A DNA stretch of 64,000 bases, taken from the NCBI RefSeq assembly GCF_900188065.1, contig NZ_FZNQ01000013.1:1-64000 (forward strand), given 5' to 3'. Origin of the DNA: Halorubrum vacuolatum (GTDB lineage Archaea; Halobacteriota; Halobacteria; Halobacteriales; Haloferacaceae). The notes under the pieces were generated by a model, which was not told where the DNA came from, did not search any database, and saw only the letters and a list, made by a program, of their open reading frames with translations. Shown here piece by piece: positions 8,010 to 16,005 of this stretch. The position numbers and the translations under genes are program-made. Position 1 is the stretch's first letter, and each line of letters opens with the position of its first letter.

Positions 8010-9383
8010 ATGAACAGGGAGAAAGTAAATAAAAGACAATTTTTGAAAGGCCTTGGAGGACTAGGAGCAACAGCAGGCCTAGCAGGATGTGGGGACACAG
8101 GAAACGGATCACCTTCAGATGGCAGTTCTGATACCAGTGATACCGGAGATGATATTGAAACTGATTCATCTCCAGAAGATGATGGTAAAGATCGAGATGA
8201 TGATGATGGTGAAGTGGAAGATGAGGATCAATTTGAGGTAGTTGATGCTGAAGTGTTGGGCGCGTATGATTCTGAATCCGATTCCTTAAATTTGAATATT
8301 GATTATGAAGGTGATTTAGATGAAGGTTATACTCCTGATGTCAGGTTGAATGGTGAGGCCTTAACAAATCTAGATGCCTTGGAAGCTGATGGCTCTTTCA
8401 AAGTTGAAGACATTGACGGAATGCTGGAAGGCGGAGAAGGCAATCTAATAATAGTTGATGGCAACCGTGTCAACTTCAGAGTATATGACTCCTGGAACGA
8501 CATAGAACAAGCAGAATACGAATTTTGGAGATATCGAGCAGATAGAGCTCCTAGAGGAGCAGAACAAGCTGCCAGAAGAATATTTGATCCCGACGCTGAC
8601 TTCTCAGATAAAAATACTTTCATGGAAGAACATCTAAATATTATAAATGAAATAGTGAAAGACCCTGAATACGGTGACGGATTCTCAGGTGCAATCGATT
8701 GGGTTTATCCAATATTAAACGTTATTCACATAGAAAATGATAATAAAATCAGGTTGAGCCCAGGAACTATATCACATGGCTTTACAAAAATCAAGTCAGG
8801 TCATGAAACAGATGATCAAGGCTATGGTTTTCCATTAATTACCGCTGACTCTAACTACCCTGCAGTGGGCCTAACCGAAGATAATCCACTAGATGAAAGA
8901 GGACAATCAAACGTCTACGGAGATCTAGGAAAAAATGTAGTAGGCGAAGATTTTGAAGACTTAGATACTAGTGGAAGACGAGCAGGCAGTATGATGTGGA
9001 ATAATATTATAAGAGTTCCTAGTGCGGGTAATGATAACGTTGTAAGCTTTGATCCAAGTGTGATGACTGAGTATCTTGATCTTTATTGGGATGGCGATGG
9101 ACATATATTGTTTGGTAAGGTAAGACATGCGCTTGGTACTTTAACAAAGGCCTTAGCAAACGGTTTTGTAGAAGAAGATTTCAGCGACCATTACAATGGT
9201 GATGATGAAGAAGAACTAGCTAACTTGATGATTACCTCAGGTGTTGAAGACCTTCCTAGTCCTGAAAACTTTGATAACCATGGAGAATATGCAGAGGAAC
9301 TGCTTCATGGAGGACACGTTGAGGCCTATGCTGAGGCCGCCTTCTGGAAAAAGCTTTTGGATTCTGAACACTATTATGGATGA
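8010..9383 (+). CDS. AT-rich Tat-exported lipoprotein of unknown function
   Basis: The protein is 457 residues from the ATG at 8010. I chose this start because it gives a Tat signal, NKRQFLKGLGGLG, followed by the lipobox LAGC with Cys27. The mature N terminus is a long Asp/Ser/Gly spacer (about 30-80), as is usual for haloarchaeal lipoproteins on the outer face of the membrane. The rest shows no domain I know. Codon use is striking: many AGA, TTA, ATA and AAT codons in a genome that avoids them. This suggests recent acquisition from a low-GC source. The next reading frame downstream, on the other strand, is a fragment with the same composition. Confidence 0.75.
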   Translation: MNREKVNKRQFLKGLGGLGATAGLAGCGDTGNGSPSDGSSDTSDTGDDIETDSSPEDDGKDRDDDDGEVEDEDQFEVVDAEVLGAYDSESDSLNLNIDYEGDLDEGYTPDVRLNGEALTNLDALEADGSFKVEDIDGMLEGGEGNLIIVDGNRVNFRVYDSWNDIEQAEYEFWRYRADRAPRGAEQAARRIFDPDADFSDKNTFMEEHLNIINEIVKDPEYGDGFSGAIDWVYPILNVIHIENDNKIRLSPGTISHGFTKIKSGHETDDQGYGFPLITADSNYPAVGLTEDNPLDERGQSNVYGDLGKNVVGEDFEDLDTSGRRAGSMMWNNIIRVPSAGNDNVVSFDPSVMTEYLDLYWDGDGHILFGKVRHALGTLTKALANGFVEEDFSDHYNGDDEEELANLMITSGVEDLPSPENFDNHGEYAEELLHGGHVEAYAEAAFWKKLLDSEHYYG

Positions 9384-9396
9384 ATTCTTATTTACT

Positions 9397-9621
9397 TCAC
9401 TGGAATGAGTCTTCTGACAAGTCGAAGTTTTCGTTCATTATTTCTTTTCTTGAGTTGTCCTTGTGTATTTCGAATACTTGATCGTTCTCTCCACCTCTAA
9501 CTAAGTCGCTTCTATCTTGTACTTCGTAAGCCCACTGACATGCATAACCTGAGTAACCACCGCTTGTATCAACAGTATCAGAAACACTCCATAACTGATC
9601 GAAAAATGTCTGTACCTTACA
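9397..9621 (-). pseudogene. C-terminal fragment of an AT-rich gene
   Basis: On the minus strand a 74-codon frame with no start is open from just after a TAG (9622-9624) to a TGA at 9397-9399. It has the same codon use as the lipoprotein gene (AGA, TTA, AGC). The product includes FFDQLWSVSDTVDT and ends NENFDLSEDSFQ. Lack of a start, matching composition and clean reading suggest the tail of a gene cut on its upstream side, convergent with the lipoprotein gene. The missing part should have lain where repeat copy 2 now stands. The family is unknown. Confidence 0.5.
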
Positions 9622-9722
9622 CTATGTTGAAAGACGGTATGCAAAGCAAACCTCTGCATGTTGCACCGGTCTTCTGATGGATTTCATATAAGTCGCCACT
9701 CCTCACGGTACGTGTACACCCT

Positions 9723-9740
9723 GTAGTGACCGATCACTAC
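9723..9740. repeat. Short palindrome upstream of repeat copy 2
   Basis: GTAGTGA, loop CCGA, TCACTAC form a perfect 7-bp stem, about 40 bp before the left end of repeat copy 2. It is comparable in size to the hairpin before copy 1 (468-484) but different in sequence. Confidence 0.45.
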
Positions 9741-9779
9741 TCTTTGGGATCTGCTTCAGTCCGTGCTGCATTCGCGCGC

Positions 9780-10070
9780 TGTATCTTGCACGCCCGCGGT
9801 TTTATGTGTGAATTATGTCACTCCAAGCGATTAGCGACTCGCGCCCGAAATCGGTCACGAGTACAGACCGACGCGGGCTGTAGATATGATCCGTATTCAG
9901 TAGCCGAACACGATCTCCACACATAAGCTGCTGCACGACCCGAGATCTTTCCGTCTTCCACCGATCTTCGGGCCAGTACGATCTACTAGTAGTTCTCGAA
10001 TATGGAACGCCGTGCCTCATGTTGTCCCCCTCCGACTATGCGGTCACAACACGGCAAAACTACCAGTAGT
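9780..10070. repeat. Island long direct repeat, copy 2
   Basis: This is the full-length copy, colinear with copy 1 from TGTATCTTGCACGCC to ACTACCAGTAGT with scattered substitutions and single-base indels. It lies between the AT-rich lipoprotein module and the downstream end of the STAND-like NTPase gene. A 12-bp sequence at its left end (CTGTATCTTGCA, 9779-9790) recurs in perfect inverted orientation at 10190-10201. The 423 bp between could therefore be a small element with terminal inverted repeats. No coding frame is conserved. Confidence 0.8.
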
Positions 10071-10189
10071 CTCTTAGTGGTCGGCTCAGGGCGTGAATAC
10101 AGCACTCATCGTTGGCTCCTTGTAAGCAATTAAGAGGCGAGAGCGCTCAACGGAACTGACGGTTTGTCGAGTAGCCGAGAAGAATATGC

Positions 10190-10201
10190 TGCAAGATACA
10201 G
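10190..10201. repeat. Inverted partner of the repeat left end
   Basis: TGCAAGATACAG is the exact reverse complement of CTGTATCTTGCA at 9779-9790. It lies in the spacer between copy 2 and the NTPase gene. Flanking bases match only loosely and I see no clear target-site duplication. I found no matching inverted partner near copies 1 or 3. Confidence 0.4.
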
Positions 10202-10259
10202 AGCGTGAGTTCAGCACGCACTTCGATTAGAGGTGTCTCAGATGTGCACGGTCGAACGC

Positions 10260-13200
10260 TTACTCAGTCTGTACCGAAACTGCCTCGCGCCAAGCTGTCG
10301 CAGTCGGGATATCGAAGCCGCATTTCGACGATTTGAGTTCGTCAGCGATCGTCGCGACGACCTCTGTATGGAGCTCCGGATCTATCTCGGTCAACTGGTC
10401 GATAGACTCTACGACCAAGTCGAAGGGTGGCTCAGGCTCGATGTCAACGGGCGTTCGTTCGAGAACTGCGGCAGTCACGGCCGCTAGTGCGTCAACACGG
10501 GAATCCCCGTCGAGCAACGAGTGGCCGTCTCCAACTTCGTCGATAGTTGCTTCCACTAACGTGACTGCCTGCTCTGGGTCGGCGTGGTCGAGCCCTCCAG
10601 CCCGGCGCACACAATCGACGTATGTATTGTCGGGGTCGGTGGTCCGGTCAGCGAGGTTGGCGAGATGGGCAAACAGAGTATCGAGTTCTTCGTGGCCGTC
10701 GGCGGCGGCGCTCATTGCAAGACCATGAGCGATCGTCCGTTCGACGAAGACATCCCGCGCATTCGTAGATTTTAGTGAGGGACCTAATAGGCCAACCGGC
10801 GGTTGATTACCGTCAAGCAGTTCAGCGGCGCGAGCCGTAACCGCAACGAACTCATCCGCGTTGCTCACGGCAAGTTTCCCGACGAGAGTAAAGAAGTCCT
10901 GAACATCGTCGTCGACGAGCGGCACACCGCTCTCAACGAATCTGTGATGGGCTCTTCCAATCCCGACGGCGACAACTTCGATCCGATCGGCTTGCGACTC
11001 GGAGTGTGGATCCGCTTTTTCGATCTTGTGGATGAGATCAGCAAGGATATCGACAACGTTATCCAGCGGATTGGCATGGGAAATCAAAATATCGTACAGG
11101 ATGAGGAATCCATCGCGGTTGAGAGTCCTACTCGCCCGATCGAGGAGTGTCTGTGTCCATGGGTCCAGCAAAAGCGATCCAGAGTCGGGGATTACTTGCA
11201 GGATCGACAAACCGACATACGCTGCTCGGAAACTATCTGAGCTCATTCCGTGTCGGTCGTCGGTGGCTGCGGTGGCGGCGCGGTCGTCGAGTTCGTCGAG
11301 CCACGGTTCGACCTCCCCGGGAGCGTACTGATCGGCCAACCTCTTGATAGCCGTCGAGTAGACGTTTGCGAGGAACTGGCCGGGCGGTTCGCCGTGTCGG
11401 TCGTCAGCGAGGACAGCTGCGGTGGCGGCGCGGTCGTCGAGTTCGTCGAGCCACGGTTCGACCTCCCCGGGAGCGTGCTTATCGGCCAAGTTTGAGATGG
11501 CCATCGAGTAGACGTTTGCGAGGAACTGGCCGGCCGGAAGGCCGTGTCGGTCGTCAGCGAGGACAGCTGCGGTGGCGGCGCGGTCGTCGAGTTCGTCGAG
11601 CCACGGTTCGACCTCCCCGGGAGCGTACTGATCGGTCAACCTCTTGATAGCCATCGAGTAGACGTTTGCGAGGAACTGGCCGGCCGGAAGGCCGTGTCGG
11701 TCGTCAGCGAGGACAGCTGCGGTGGCGGCGCGGTCGTCGAGTTCGTCGAGCCACGGTTCGACCTCCCCGGGAGCGTACTGATCGGTCAAGTTTGAGATGG
11801 CCATCGAGTAGACGTTTTCGAGGAACTGGCCGGCCGGAAGGCCGTGTCGGTCGTCAGCGAGGACAGCTGCGGTGGCGGCGCGGTCGTCGAGTTCGTCGAG
11901 CCACGGTTCGACCTCCCCGGGAGCGTGCTTATCGGTCAAGTTTGAGATGGCCATCGAGTAGACGTTTTCGAGGAACTGGCCGACATCCCATCCGAGTTCT
12001 TGCTCTGTTGCCACCTCGACGTACTCCTGAACGACTTCGTCTGCCTCTGTTAGACGGGTTGGGTTGCTGGATACTCCCAGTAACCCACCGAACCAGTTCT
12101 GTATGATAACACTCTGCTCGACGGGACTTGCCCCAGATATCTGCAGCAACTGAGTTCGATGGTCGCGCATCACCGAGGGGTCGATTGGGACTCTCGTGAG
12201 GGGCAGTGCGAGTCGTGAGAATGGTTCCGGGTCTGTATCAGCCAACGCCTGCTCGAAGGTCGCCTCACTTGCGTCGACCACCTTTGATATGAGCTCGTCG
12301 TCACTGCGCTCCTGTCCAACGCTGTGGGCCATCAGTAAATTCAGTGCTAGCCCCATGTAGGACTCGGCCGCTACGTCGTGCTCTGAATCAGCAAGTGTAG
12401 CCAGAAACCCTTGGAGTTTATTTTCCGTAATCGCCCTCCGACGGAATACGACCTCACCGTAGATATCCGGCGAAATACTCCACGTCTTATCTTCGTCCAG
12501 AGGTCTGAAAGAATCCCCGAGGAGAACATCCATTTCTTCGCCTTCGAGGTACCCCGACAATTGCTCCAGCACGTCGCGTAAGGTACCCAAATCTTCGCCA
12601 GTCAACGTCGATAGTTGGCCAAGCGACAGCGATCGGGTAAACGCAAGTGTCTGGAACACCCGTGGCCCCAGCGACTCTCCGTGAACCATCGCCGATGGAG
12701 GATTAACTACGTTATCGATGTCCTCCCAGATCAAGTCGTCGACTGTCTCGAACGCCGATAGTGGTTCGTCCTCGACCGCAACGTACCGGGCCGCGAGTTT
12801 GGCTATCTCCGCGTTCCCACGGGCAAACTCGACAACTTCCGGCACTGCCCCTTCACGCCGTTCAGGAGACAGCTCATATACATCCTTCAGAACCCAATCG
12901 ACGAGGTCGCCCAAGGTTCCGTCTTCACTATCATCGTCCGAATGTTCCGGGAGTTTCGAAAACGGGATCCGTTCACGGTTCTTCCATGCCTCACTTCCGA
13001 CCCGGAACTCTCGACTCTCGTACTGCTGTTTGAGCGCGGTGGAGAACTCTTCACGTACCTCGACGATCACTGCGTGACAAGGGCCCTCCTGAACCAATTC
13101 GAGGATCGTGGCTAAATCGTCGTTATCGAAATGTGCGGTCCCGACTCGATAGCTCGTCACTAACACTGATGGCTCGTCGGTTCGGTCTACTGCCCACTCG

Positions 13201-14774
13201 ATATACTCTGGAGAGTCCCAATCGTCCGGCAAGCGCACGTCATAGCCCCGGTCGGCGAGTTCTCGTGCCGCATTCAGCGCTCCCGCCGTCTTTCCTGTCC
13301 CGTATGCTCCTTCGAGTGTCACCAAGCCACCGTCGGCGACCGCTTTCACAATTTGATCGACCTCGTCCCCGTAGTACGGTATATTGGTCATCTCTGGAAG
13401 CGTCAGATCCTCATCTCCGGCCGATCGATCGCCGCCAGTGAGTAGTGTCCGTTCGTTATCTCGGACTGTCTCTTCGAACGCCGGCAGTCCTCGTGTTGCT
13501 CCTGCCAGCCTGTTGGACATTATCGATTCGAACTCCGAGGCTCGCCGGGTGTGTTCAGCGAGGTGCTCGACTGCGGCATCGATGTCGTCGAACTCCGTCT
13601 CGAACTCTTCGGTCCACGCATCGACGGCTGCGTCAAACTCTGTACGGAGTTCCGGAACTTCCTCGCAGGTCGTTCTGATACGTCGCAGGTTCCCCTTCCT
13701 GCCGAGCCACGTTAGGTTGTCTACCGTCCCCGGCGGGAGGTCGAACGTGTCCTCAACTTGCTCCCGAGCCGGCGGTGTGAGGGTGTTGTCGACGACCTGA
13801 TCTAACAGTGCATCTACCGGAAGCGCATCAGTACCCTCTCCGCTTTCCTCCCAGTCACGAAGTGCCAGCCAGAGTCCGAGTCCGAGAAGTGGTCCCAACG
13901 GAGTAGCCCAGATCGTGGGCGATCCGAGACTTCCTCTAAGCGATGACCGTGCTTCGTCGATTATGGTTTCCGTGTTCGACAGGACCTCGCCTAGATTGGT
14001 CTCCCGAAGTGTATCGAGATCGGCGGTCGGAAGGTGAGACCTCACAAACCCGACCACTTCTGAAAGACCGGCACTTGCACCGAAGTCGGTGAGTGCGTCC
14101 CGGACAACACTGCCGGTCAGCACACCGTCGGACTCGGCTTCAGATGTTCCTAGTCTGTCGGAGACGAATCCAACCATCGGCGGCAGGAGCGTGGGCTCGT
14201 ACGGGCCGAGGGCCTCGGAGAGCGTATGGTGTTCGAACTCGTACCCTTCGTATCGGAGTAAGTCGAGTGACCCTTCGACCACTTCCGCAACGAGATCGTC
14301 ACCAATCACCACACATCGCTGAACCGCTCGGGCGACGTCTTCGTCGCTCTCGGGATCGTATTGAAGTTTGAACACCTGATCGACCGGTGTGAAATCTCCA
14401 GCTTCGATCGGTATCTCGCTCTCGTCTTGCCGGACCATCCAATCGAGTGTTCGCGGACGGGTCGCCAAACAAACACCCGCGTCCCTGTCGAACAGTTGCG
14501 TCAGTCGCTCGCGAACAGATACGTCTCCGAACTGCGTAGCCACGATCGACTCGTAGAGATGATCGACGATCAGGAGTGCGTCGTCGGCGTCCTCGATTGC
14601 CTCGTCGCTCAAGTCCTCGACGTACTTGACGCCGCTTTCCTTTCCGAGACTCTTCAATCGTTCTGTGGTTCCGACGTAGGGGGCACCGAGGATGAGAGTT
14701 GCCTCACCGTGTAGTTGCTCTACCTGAAGCCGATCAGGTCGGCGTGATGTGACGGTGAGATCTCCTTCCGTCAT
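10260..14774 (-). CDS. Giant STAND-like NTPase with near-identical tandem repeats
   Basis: This 1504-residue protein starts MTEGDLTVTS. The N-terminal region (about 1-280) has a P-loop-like LILGAPYVGTT but no recognised enzyme domain. A hydrophobic stretch follows at about 283-306 (TPLGPLLGLGLWLAL), a possible membrane segment. The NTPase module begins near 465 with Walker A GAYGTGKT (489-496), a Walker B-like HAVIVEVREE, and a GNAEIAKL motif like the late STAND signature. The C-terminal half is helical, with five 48-50-residue repeats (about 932-1179) nearly identical even in DNA, then degenerate repeats. This order (effector, STAND NTPase, repeat sensor) is that of Avs and other NLR-like immune receptors. 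Function and ligand are inferred. Confidence 0.82.
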   Translation of the reverse strand: MTEGDLTVTSRRPDRLQVEQLHGEATLILGAPYVGTTERLKSLGKESGVKYVEDLSDEAIEDADDALLIVDHLYESIVATQFGDVSVRERLTQLFDRDAGVCLATRPRTLDWMVRQDESEIPIEAGDFTPVDQVFKLQYDPESDEDVARAVQRCVVIGDDLVAEVVEGSLDLLRYEGYEFEHHTLSEALGPYEPTLLPPMVGFVSDRLGTSEAESDGVLTGSVVRDALTDFGASAGLSEVVGFVRSHLPTADLDTLRETNLGEVLSNTETIIDEARSSLRGSLGSPTIWATPLGPLLGLGLWLALRDWEESGEGTDALPVDALLDQVVDNTLTPPAREQVEDTFDLPPGTVDNLTWLGRKGNLRRIRTTCEEVPELRTEFDAAVDAWTEEFETEFDDIDAAVEHLAEHTRRASEFESIMSNRLAGATRGLPAFEETVRDNERTLLTGGDRSAGDEDLTLPEMTNIPYYGDEVDQIVKAVADGGLVTLEGAYGTGKTAGALNAARELADRGYDVRLPDDWDSPEYIEWAVDRTDEPSVLVTSYRVGTAHFDNDDLATILELVQEGPCHAVIVEVREEFSTALKQQYESREFRVGSEAWKNRERIPFSKLPEHSDDDSEDGTLGDLVDWVLKDVYELSPERREGAVPEVVEFARGNAEIAKLAARYVAVEDEPLSAFETVDDLIWEDIDNVVNPPSAMVHGESLGPRVFQTLAFTRSLSLGQLSTLTGEDLGTLRDVLEQLSGYLEGEEMDVLLGDSFRPLDEDKTWSISPDIYGEVVFRRRAITENKLQGFLATLADSEHDVAAESYMGLALNLLMAHSVGQERSDDELISKVVDASEATFEQALADTDPEPFSRLALPLTRVPIDPSVMRDHRTQLLQISGASPVEQSVIIQNWFGGLLGVSSNPTRLTEADEVVQEYVEVATEQELGWDVGQFLENVYSMAISNLTDKHAPGEVEPWLDELDDRAATAAVLADDRHGLPAGQFLENVYSMAISNLTDQYAPGEVEPWLDELDDRAATAAVLADDRHGLPAGQFLANVYSMAIKRLTDQYAPGEVEPWLDELDDRAATAAVLADDRHGLPAGQFLANVYSMAISNLADKHAPGEVEPWLDELDDRAATAAVLADDRHGEPPGQFLANVYSTAIKRLADQYAPGEVEPWLDELDDRAATAATDDRHGMSSDSFRAAYVGLSILQVIPDSGSLLLDPWTQTLLDRASRTLNRDGFLILYDILISHANPLDNVVDILADLIHKIEKADPHSESQADRIEVVAVGIGRAHHRFVESGVPLVDDDVQDFFTLVGKLAVSNADEFVAVTARAAELLDGNQPPVGLLGPSLKSTNARDVFVERTIAHGLAMSAAADGHEELDTLFAHLANLADRTTDPDNTYVDCVRRAGGLDHADPEQAVTLVEATIDEVGDGHSLLDGDSRVDALAAVTAAVLERTPVDIEPEPPFDLVVESIDQLTEIDPELHTEVVATIADELKSSKCGFDIPTATAWREAVSVQTE
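11238..11981 (-). repeat. Five 150-bp coding tandem repeats
   Basis: Units on the minus strand are 11981-11832, 11831-11682, 11681-11532, 11531-11382 and 11381-11238. Each encodes about 50 residues starting GQFL and containing APGEVEPWLDELDDRAAT. The last unit lacks two residues. Differences cluster at a few codons: residue 5 (E or A), residues 13-14 (SN or KR), residue 16 (T or A), residues 18-19 (KH or QY). The remaining bases are almost all identical between units. The variable codons occur in shuffled combinations, which suggests recombination or gene conversion. Confidence 0.92.
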
Positions 14775-14937
14775 TTCGTCGTTTCTTGCCAGAATGTTAA
14801 CTCAAGGCAATTTAAGTCTATCTTACAGTCGTCCCGTCTCCCGGGCGGAACTACATCAGGAATATGGGTGACCGACTCAGGGAAGATATTTGTCCTAATT
14901 AGTGTGTTGAGGTATCGCCTGTGGTGATTATGCGCGC
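14775..14937. promoter_or_regulatory. Upstream region of the NTPase gene
   Basis: This 163-bp spacer lies between the NTPase start (minus strand) and repeat copy 3. It must hold the NTPase promoter. I see AT-rich stretches near 14800-14825 but no single convincing TATA box. No gene is visible. Confidence 0.35.
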
Positions 14938-15168
14938 TGTATCTTGCACGCCCGCATGTTCATATCTGAATTATGTCACTCCAAGCGATTAGCGACTCGC
15001 ACCCGAAATCGGTCACGAGTACAGACCGACGAATGTTGTAGGTATGATCCGTATTCAGTAGCCGAACACGATCTCCACCGATAGCTGCTGCACGACCCGA
15101 AATCTCTCCGTCTTCCACCGATCTTCGGGTCAGTATGATCTACTAGTAGTTATTGAATATGGAACGCC
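14938..15168. repeat. Island long direct repeat, copy 3, at right border
   Basis: This copy matches copies 1 and 2 from TGTATCTTGCACGCC through the CTACTAGTAG palindrome to GGAACGCC. It then stops matching, about 55 bp short of the end shared by copies 1 and 2, and runs straight into the reading frame of a pilus ATPase. The last shared bases, GAACGCC (15162-15168), could be junction microhomology with an Asn-Ala codon pair of the ATPase gene. This marks the right border of the island. Confidence 0.82.
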
Positions 15169-15171
15169 CAC

Positions 15172-16005
15172 ATGCCGTTCATTCCCTTCGATGACCGTCC
15201 GATCTCCATCGATGAGGGCTCACGGGAGGTCCAACTGCCACATGAGACCGGCATCTCGCTCACCACGCGGGAACACGAGAACCCGTATAAAGCCGTCTCG
15301 ATGGCGGACCTCATGACCGAGACGAACTACCTCAACCCCGACGTCGAGGTGATAGCCGAGATCAATACCGCCGAAAGCTTCGAGACGTTCGGCGAGCTGT
15401 TGAACACCGGTCACGGGGTGATCGGAACGACACACGCCGAGGACGTTGAGACGCTCGTCAACCGCGTGATCGAACAGGGATTGGCCGCATATCTGCTCCG
15501 GGAGATCGACGTGGTCGTCTTTCCACACCACGTCGAGGGGAAGCGATACGTCACGCAGGTCGTCGAACTGCTCTCCGGGTCGGAGTACGACTCGCTCGCG
15601 CCGGAGACCAAACGCGGACGGGATGGACGTCCGAAACACGGCGGGGCAGGAACCATCGAAAAGGGTGACGCGACCATCCACTACAACACCATCGCCTGGC
15701 GTGAGCCGGATGGAACCTTCCGGTTCGTCGGCAATCCCGAGAGGACGGCACACGACGGGTCGGTGAAAACCCCGGATCACACGGCGCGCAGCCGACACCA
15801 CGTCTTTACCCGACTCGCTGAACGCACCGATCGGGATCTCGAGGCGGTGAAAGAGGAATACGTGCGAAAGCATCGATACGTGCGGTATCTCGTCCGTGAC
15901 GGCGTAACCGACTTCGAGGAACTCTTCGAGTTCCTCTCGGACCTCCGAACAGACGAGGCCGCGACGGTGGAACGTGCCGCACGGACGATGCGAGGTCGGC
16001 CGTGA
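15172..16005 (+). CDS. 5'-truncated type IV pilus/secretion ATPase (PilB/VirB11-like)
   Basis: This open frame of 277 codons is the C-terminal part of an archaeal pilus or secretion ATPase. It keeps the acidic strand RPISIDEGSREV, a Walker B-like VIAEINTAESF, and the His-box TGHGVIGTTHAED. The family is normally over 500 residues, with Walker A just upstream of this start. The N-terminal domain and Walker A are gone, replaced by repeat copy 3, so the product cannot bind ATP normally. The ATG at 15172 may be an internal Met of the former gene. It overlaps the PilC-like gene by one base, so it headed that operon. It is probably a pseudogene; the intact second ATPase (29236-31221) might serve instead. 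Confidence 0.88.
   Translation: MPFIPFDDRPISIDEGSREVQLPHETGISLTTREHENPYKAVSMADLMTETNYLNPDVEVIAEINTAESFETFGELLNTGHGVIGTTHAEDVETLVNRVIEQGLAAYLLREIDVVVFPHHVEGKRYVTQVVELLSGSEYDSLAPETKRGRDGRPKHGGAGTIEKGDATIHYNTIAWREPDGTFRFVGNPERTAHDGSVKTPDHTARSRHHVFTRLAERTDRDLEAVKEEYVRKHRYVRYLVRDGVTDFEELFEFLSDLRTDEAATVERAARTMRGRP

Noticed and set aside
11238-11981. CRISPR-like array
   Set aside because: The units are contiguous, in frame and 144-150 bp long, with no unique spacers.
11250-12106. Several long plus-strand frames rich in Arg, Gly and Val across the tandem repeats
   Set aside because: They are shadows of the NTPase gene. Their repeated sequence follows from the 150-bp coding units on the other strand, and composition is typical of antisense frames in GC-rich DNA.
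491-15168. Integrase, transposase or tRNA attachment site at the island borders
   Set aside because: I looked for recombinase motifs and tRNA-like arms near 1-500 and 14900-15200 and found none. The right border lies inside a protein gene, and the left border is outside the window.
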